The translations under genes and the position numbers were made by a program. Of a DNA stretch of 13,540 bases, positions 12,353 through 13,540 are shown piece after piece (position 1 is the stretch's first letter; every line of letters begins with the position of its first letter). The notes beneath the pieces were generated by a model. That model was not told the origin of the DNA, searched no databases, and was given only the letters and a program-made list of their open reading frames with translations. Source of the stretch: Cyanobacteria bacterium UBA11370 (GTDB lineage: Bacteria; Cyanobacteriota; Cyanobacteriia; Cyanobacteriales; Coleofasciculaceae); NCBI GenBank assembly GCA_003486645.1, contig DNGI01000503.1, positions 1 to 13,540 of the forward strand, given 5' to 3'.

Positions 12353-13516
12353 ATGTCAACCCTAACCTCTCGTATGCAAGCGGTGCAATCACCCTTAATT
12401 CCCATTATTGGCGAACTGATTCGGAGTAACCCTGGAACAATTTCGTTAGGACAGGGTGTAGTTTATTATGACCCACCCCCAGAAGCGATCGCATTTTTGC
12501 CAGAATTCCTGGCTGATGCAGATAATCACAAATATAAACCTGTTCAAGGAATTGCGCCATTACTAGAAGCACTTGAAGTAAAACTTAAAACTGATAATAA
12601 CATTGAAATTAACGAAAAAAACTGTATTGTGGTCACAGCGGGAAGCAATATGGCATTTATGAATGCGATTCTTGCTATTAGTAATCCCGGTGATGAAATT
12701 ATTCTCCAAACGCCTTATTATTTCAATCATGAAATGGCAATTACTATGGCGAGTTGTCGTCCGATATTAGTACCAACCGATCCTAATTATCAGCTACGTC
12801 CTGATGCGATCGCGCAAGCCATTACAGAAAAAACAAAAGCAATCGTTACCATTTCGCCGAATAACCCTACTGGGGCGGTGTATTCCCAGGAAGTGTTGCA
12901 GGAAGTTAATCAACTTTGTGGCGATCGCGGTATTTATCATATTAGTGATGAAGCCTATGAATATTTTACCTATAACGGAGTAAAGCATATTTCTCCAGGT
13001 TCATTTCCCCACAGTAGTGAACATACGATTTCCCTCTATAGTTTCTCGAAAGCTTATGGATTTGCAAGCTGGAGAATTGGGTATATGGTCATTCCCAAAC
13101 ACCTACTAGGTGCGGTAAAAAAAGTTCAGGATACGATTCTCATTTGTCCCCCAGTTATTTCTCAGTATGCCGCATTGGGAGCATTGCAGGCAGGTTCTGG
13201 GTATTGTAAGAATCATATTCAGACGATCGCAACGGTGCGACAGTTAGTACTAGATTCGTTAAAACCTCTAGCGAGTTTATGTACAATTGCGCCTGCTGAT
13301 GGGGCGTTTTATTTTCTATTAAAAATTCATACTCACTTAAATGCCTTTGAATTGGTGGAACGGCTAATCCGGGATTATCAAGTAGCGGTGATTCCGGGTA
13401 CGACATTTGGAATGAGTGATGGGTGCTATTTACGTCTGGCTTATGGTGCTTTACAAAAGGAGACAGCCGCGATTGGAATTGAGCGATTAGTACGGGGTTT
13501 GCAAAGTATTTTATAG
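12353..13516 (+). CDS. Class I/II PLP-dependent aminotransferase
   Basis: A 387-residue cytoplasmic fold-type I aminotransferase, of the length usual for aspartate/aromatic/methionine-type enzymes. Cofactor residues are all visible: TAGSN (95-99, phosphate-binding loop), PNNPTG (169-174, Asn171 to the PLP ring oxygen), SDEAYEYF (198-205, Asp199 and Tyr202), SFSKAYG (230-236, Schiff-base Lys233) and Arg241 in SWRIGYM. PGTTFGMSDGCYLRLAYG near the C-terminus contains the Arg that binds the substrate carboxylate. GAGGA (12344-12348) lies 4 bases before ATG, supporting this start. The substrate pair cannot be fixed from sequence; aspartate-type or aromatic amino acid transamination are both reasonable. 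It is probably transcribed alone, since the gap from aspS is 303 bp with hairpins. Confidence 0.92.
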   Translation: MSTLTSRMQAVQSPLIPIIGELIRSNPGTISLGQGVVYYDPPPEAIAFLPEFLADADNHKYKPVQGIAPLLEALEVKLKTDNNIEINEKNCIVVTAGSNMAFMNAILAISNPGDEIILQTPYYFNHEMAITMASCRPILVPTDPNYQLRPDAIAQAITEKTKAIVTISPNNPTGAVYSQEVLQEVNQLCGDRGIYHISDEAYEYFTYNGVKHISPGSFPHSSEHTISLYSFSKAYGFASWRIGYMVIPKHLLGAVKKVQDTILICPPVISQYAALGALQAGSGYCKNHIQTIATVRQLVLDSLKPLASLCTIAPADGAFYFLLKIHTHLNAFELVERLIRDYQVAVIPGTTFGMSDGCYLRLAYGALQKETAAIGIERLVRGLQSIL

Positions 13517-13520
13517 GGTA

Positions 13521-13540
13521 TTGGTTGTTGGTTGTTGGTT
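13521..13540. repeat. TTGGTTG heptamer tandem at right edge
   Basis: Two full TTGGTTG units and a partial third begin 4 bases after the aminotransferase stop and run off the window. This is a short tandem heptamer repeat of the kind known from filamentous cyanobacteria. Its total length cannot be seen. Confidence 0.6.

Overview
The window looks like chromosomal DNA from a filamentous-type cyanobacterium. Three things point this way. The octamer GCGATCGC (the cyanobacterial HIP1 element) occurs about 13 times in 13.5 kb, at 245, 976, 1952, 2301, 4518, 5338, 8924, 9336, 10371, 10665, 12485, 12806 and 12921. There is a carotenoid-binding OCP-N-type helical protein, a fold found in cyanobacteria. 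Short tandem repeats and REP-like hairpins fill most intergenic gaps. I saw no tRNA, rRNA, CRISPR array, transposase or phage gene.

Left part (1-4400): two divergent sulfotransferase-like genes (124-1143 minus, 1997-3361 plus) are separated by an 853-bp gap with no gene. The gap holds three degenerate 21-22 bp direct repeats and several small inverted repeats. The right-hand sulfotransferase overlaps, by an ATGA stop/start, a gene for an arginine-deiminase/DDAH-like guanidino-group enzyme (3358-4353). These two form a tight two-gene operon, which suggests that one small molecule or its pathway undergoes both sulfation and guanidine chemistry.

Middle (4400-9980): a Uma2-family (DUF820) PD-(D/E)XK-like protein; a membrane-bound sensor phosphatase (dCache, HAMP, coiled coil, SpoIIE/PP2C) on the minus strand; and, divergent from it, a secreted member of the histidine/phenylalanine ammonia-lyase superfamily. 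The lyase homologue lacks the Ala-Ser-Gly triad that makes the MIO cofactor. A good sigma70-type promoter lies in front of it, and a perfect 8-bp inverted repeat sits between the two divergent genes. It is followed by a G-quadruplex-like tract and a convergent gene for a helical carotenoid protein (a stand-alone OCP N-terminal domain).

Right part (9980-13540): housekeeping genes. Aspartyl-tRNA synthetase (aspS) lies between two near-identical 33-35 nt perfect hairpins, followed by a class I/II PLP-dependent aminotransferase.

The most unusual items are the exported MIO-less lyase homologue and the translationally coupled sulfotransferase/guanidino-enzyme pair. Substrates cannot be read from the sequence for either.
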